Shown here in pieces: positions 7,434 to 7,763 of a DNA stretch of 7,763 nt. The notes under the pieces were generated by a model. The model was given only the letters and a program-made list of their open reading frames with translations, had not been told where the DNA came from and searched no databases. The translations under genes and the position numbers were made by a program. The DNA is from RFSX01 sp964495785 (GTDB lineage: Bacteria > Bacteroidota > Bacteroidia > Chitinophagales > Saprospiraceae), in contig CAZBXL010000111.1 of the NCBI GenBank assembly GCA_964495785.1, forward strand, positions 1 to 7,763. The letters run 5' to 3'. How positions within the stretch are numbered: the stretch's first letter is position 1; each line of letters begins with the position of its first letter.

Positions 7434-7763
7434 ATGAAGAACAATAATACACAATTCGACAAAGAGCTTCACGATAGATTATCTTCAGAAGAATTACCAT
7501 TTGACCCAATGGCATGGGAGATGATGGAAGAAAAGTTAGATAATGAACCTAAGAGACGATTCATATTTTGGATTTTTCAGCATAAAATTCTTTTAGGCAT
7601 CTTATCCTTATTTCTCATTGCAGCAATCACATACTGGTCATTTCATTGTAACAACTTCGATGATAGAGATCACTCAGAAGTAGTATCCATTAGTGAATCT
7701 AAGTCAAATACTATTTCAAATAAAAGTACTACTTCTGAGATCTCTACCAATACAGCTAATCAG
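7434..7763 (+). CDS. Single-span membrane protein, likely sigma-factor partner (3' end missing)
   Basis: An open frame from ATG 7434 runs to the window end without a stop (110 codons seen). The first 50 residues are polar and probably cytoplasmic, with the pattern FDKELHDRL (8-16), then LPFDPMAWEMMEEKLD (21-36). This is a motif I know from many Bacteroidota proteins encoded next to ECF sigma factors, often ahead of a membrane helix and a large periplasmic or beta-barrel part. One hydrophobic helix lies at about 51-69, preceded by basic and aromatic residues (KRRFIFWIF), which fits an inside-out orientation. After it comes a Ser/Thr/Asn-rich stretch (80-110), probably a periplasmic linker. No zinc-binding HxxxCxxC anti-sigma motif is visible. 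The 2-base gap to the sigma gene suggests co-translation. An anti-sigma or sensor role is inferred from position and topology. The C-terminal domain, which would decide the matter, lies outside the window. Confidence 0.8.
   Translation, partial: MKNNNTQFDKELHDRLSSEELPFDPMAWEMMEEKLDNEPKRRFIFWIFQHKILLGILSLFLIAAITYWSFHCNNFDDRDHSEVVSISESKSNTISNKSTTSEISTNTANQ

Noticed and set aside
7287..7472. Minus-strand open frame of 61 codons
   Set aside because: It overlaps the 3' end of the sigma gene and the start of the next gene, both clearly coding on the plus strand.
1..7763. CRISPR array, tRNA/rRNA genes, insertion sequence or defence island
   Set aside because: No regularly spaced repeats, no recognisable tRNA or rRNA segments, no transposase or terminal repeats. 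The NYN gene alone is not enough to call a defence system.

Overview
The window looks like a chromosomal piece of a Bacteroidota genome. It is AT-rich, ribosome binding sites are mostly A-rich rather than GGAGG-like, and one sequence fits the Bacteroidota -7 promoter element (TAnnTTTG). An ECF-type sigma factor is followed almost without a gap by a single-span membrane protein of a type often seen in this phylum. A finer placement (for example Saprospiria or a relative) is only a guess. No rRNA, tRNA, CRISPR array, insertion sequence or phage gene was seen.

Layout. At the left, on the plus strand, is a Na+/phosphate cotransporter with a C-terminal PhoU domain (32-1825). It converges, with a 29-base gap, on a four-gene minus-strand block. 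Read in the direction of transcription, that block is: a NYN-nuclease/LOTUS protein (6521-5757), mannonate dehydratase UxuA (5722-4541), an MFS transporter (4462-3275) and a two-domain ChrA-type chromate/anion transporter (3165-1855). Gaps inside the block are 34, 78 and 109 bases, so it may be one operon or several overlapping units. A TAnnTTTG element lies just before uxuA, and a weak hairpin with a T-run lies just after it. To the right, an AT-rich intergenic region of 328 bases separates the block from a divergent plus-strand pair: an ECF-like sigma factor (6850-7431) and a membrane protein cut off by the window end (7434-7763).

How the genes may work together. UxuA makes 2-keto-3-deoxygluconate from D-mannonate, but the other hexuronate genes (uxaC, uxuB, kdgK, kdgA) are absent here. 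The MFS protein next to it could carry a sugar acid, but nothing in its sequence proves that. The phosphate and chromate-family transporters are both oxyanion carriers, but they are convergent and need not share control. The sigma factor and its partner look like a signalling pair whose targets cannot be seen. I found no clearly new biological system. The least explained parts are the lone uxuA beside a NYN-LOTUS gene and an anion transporter, and the truncated sigma-partner membrane protein.
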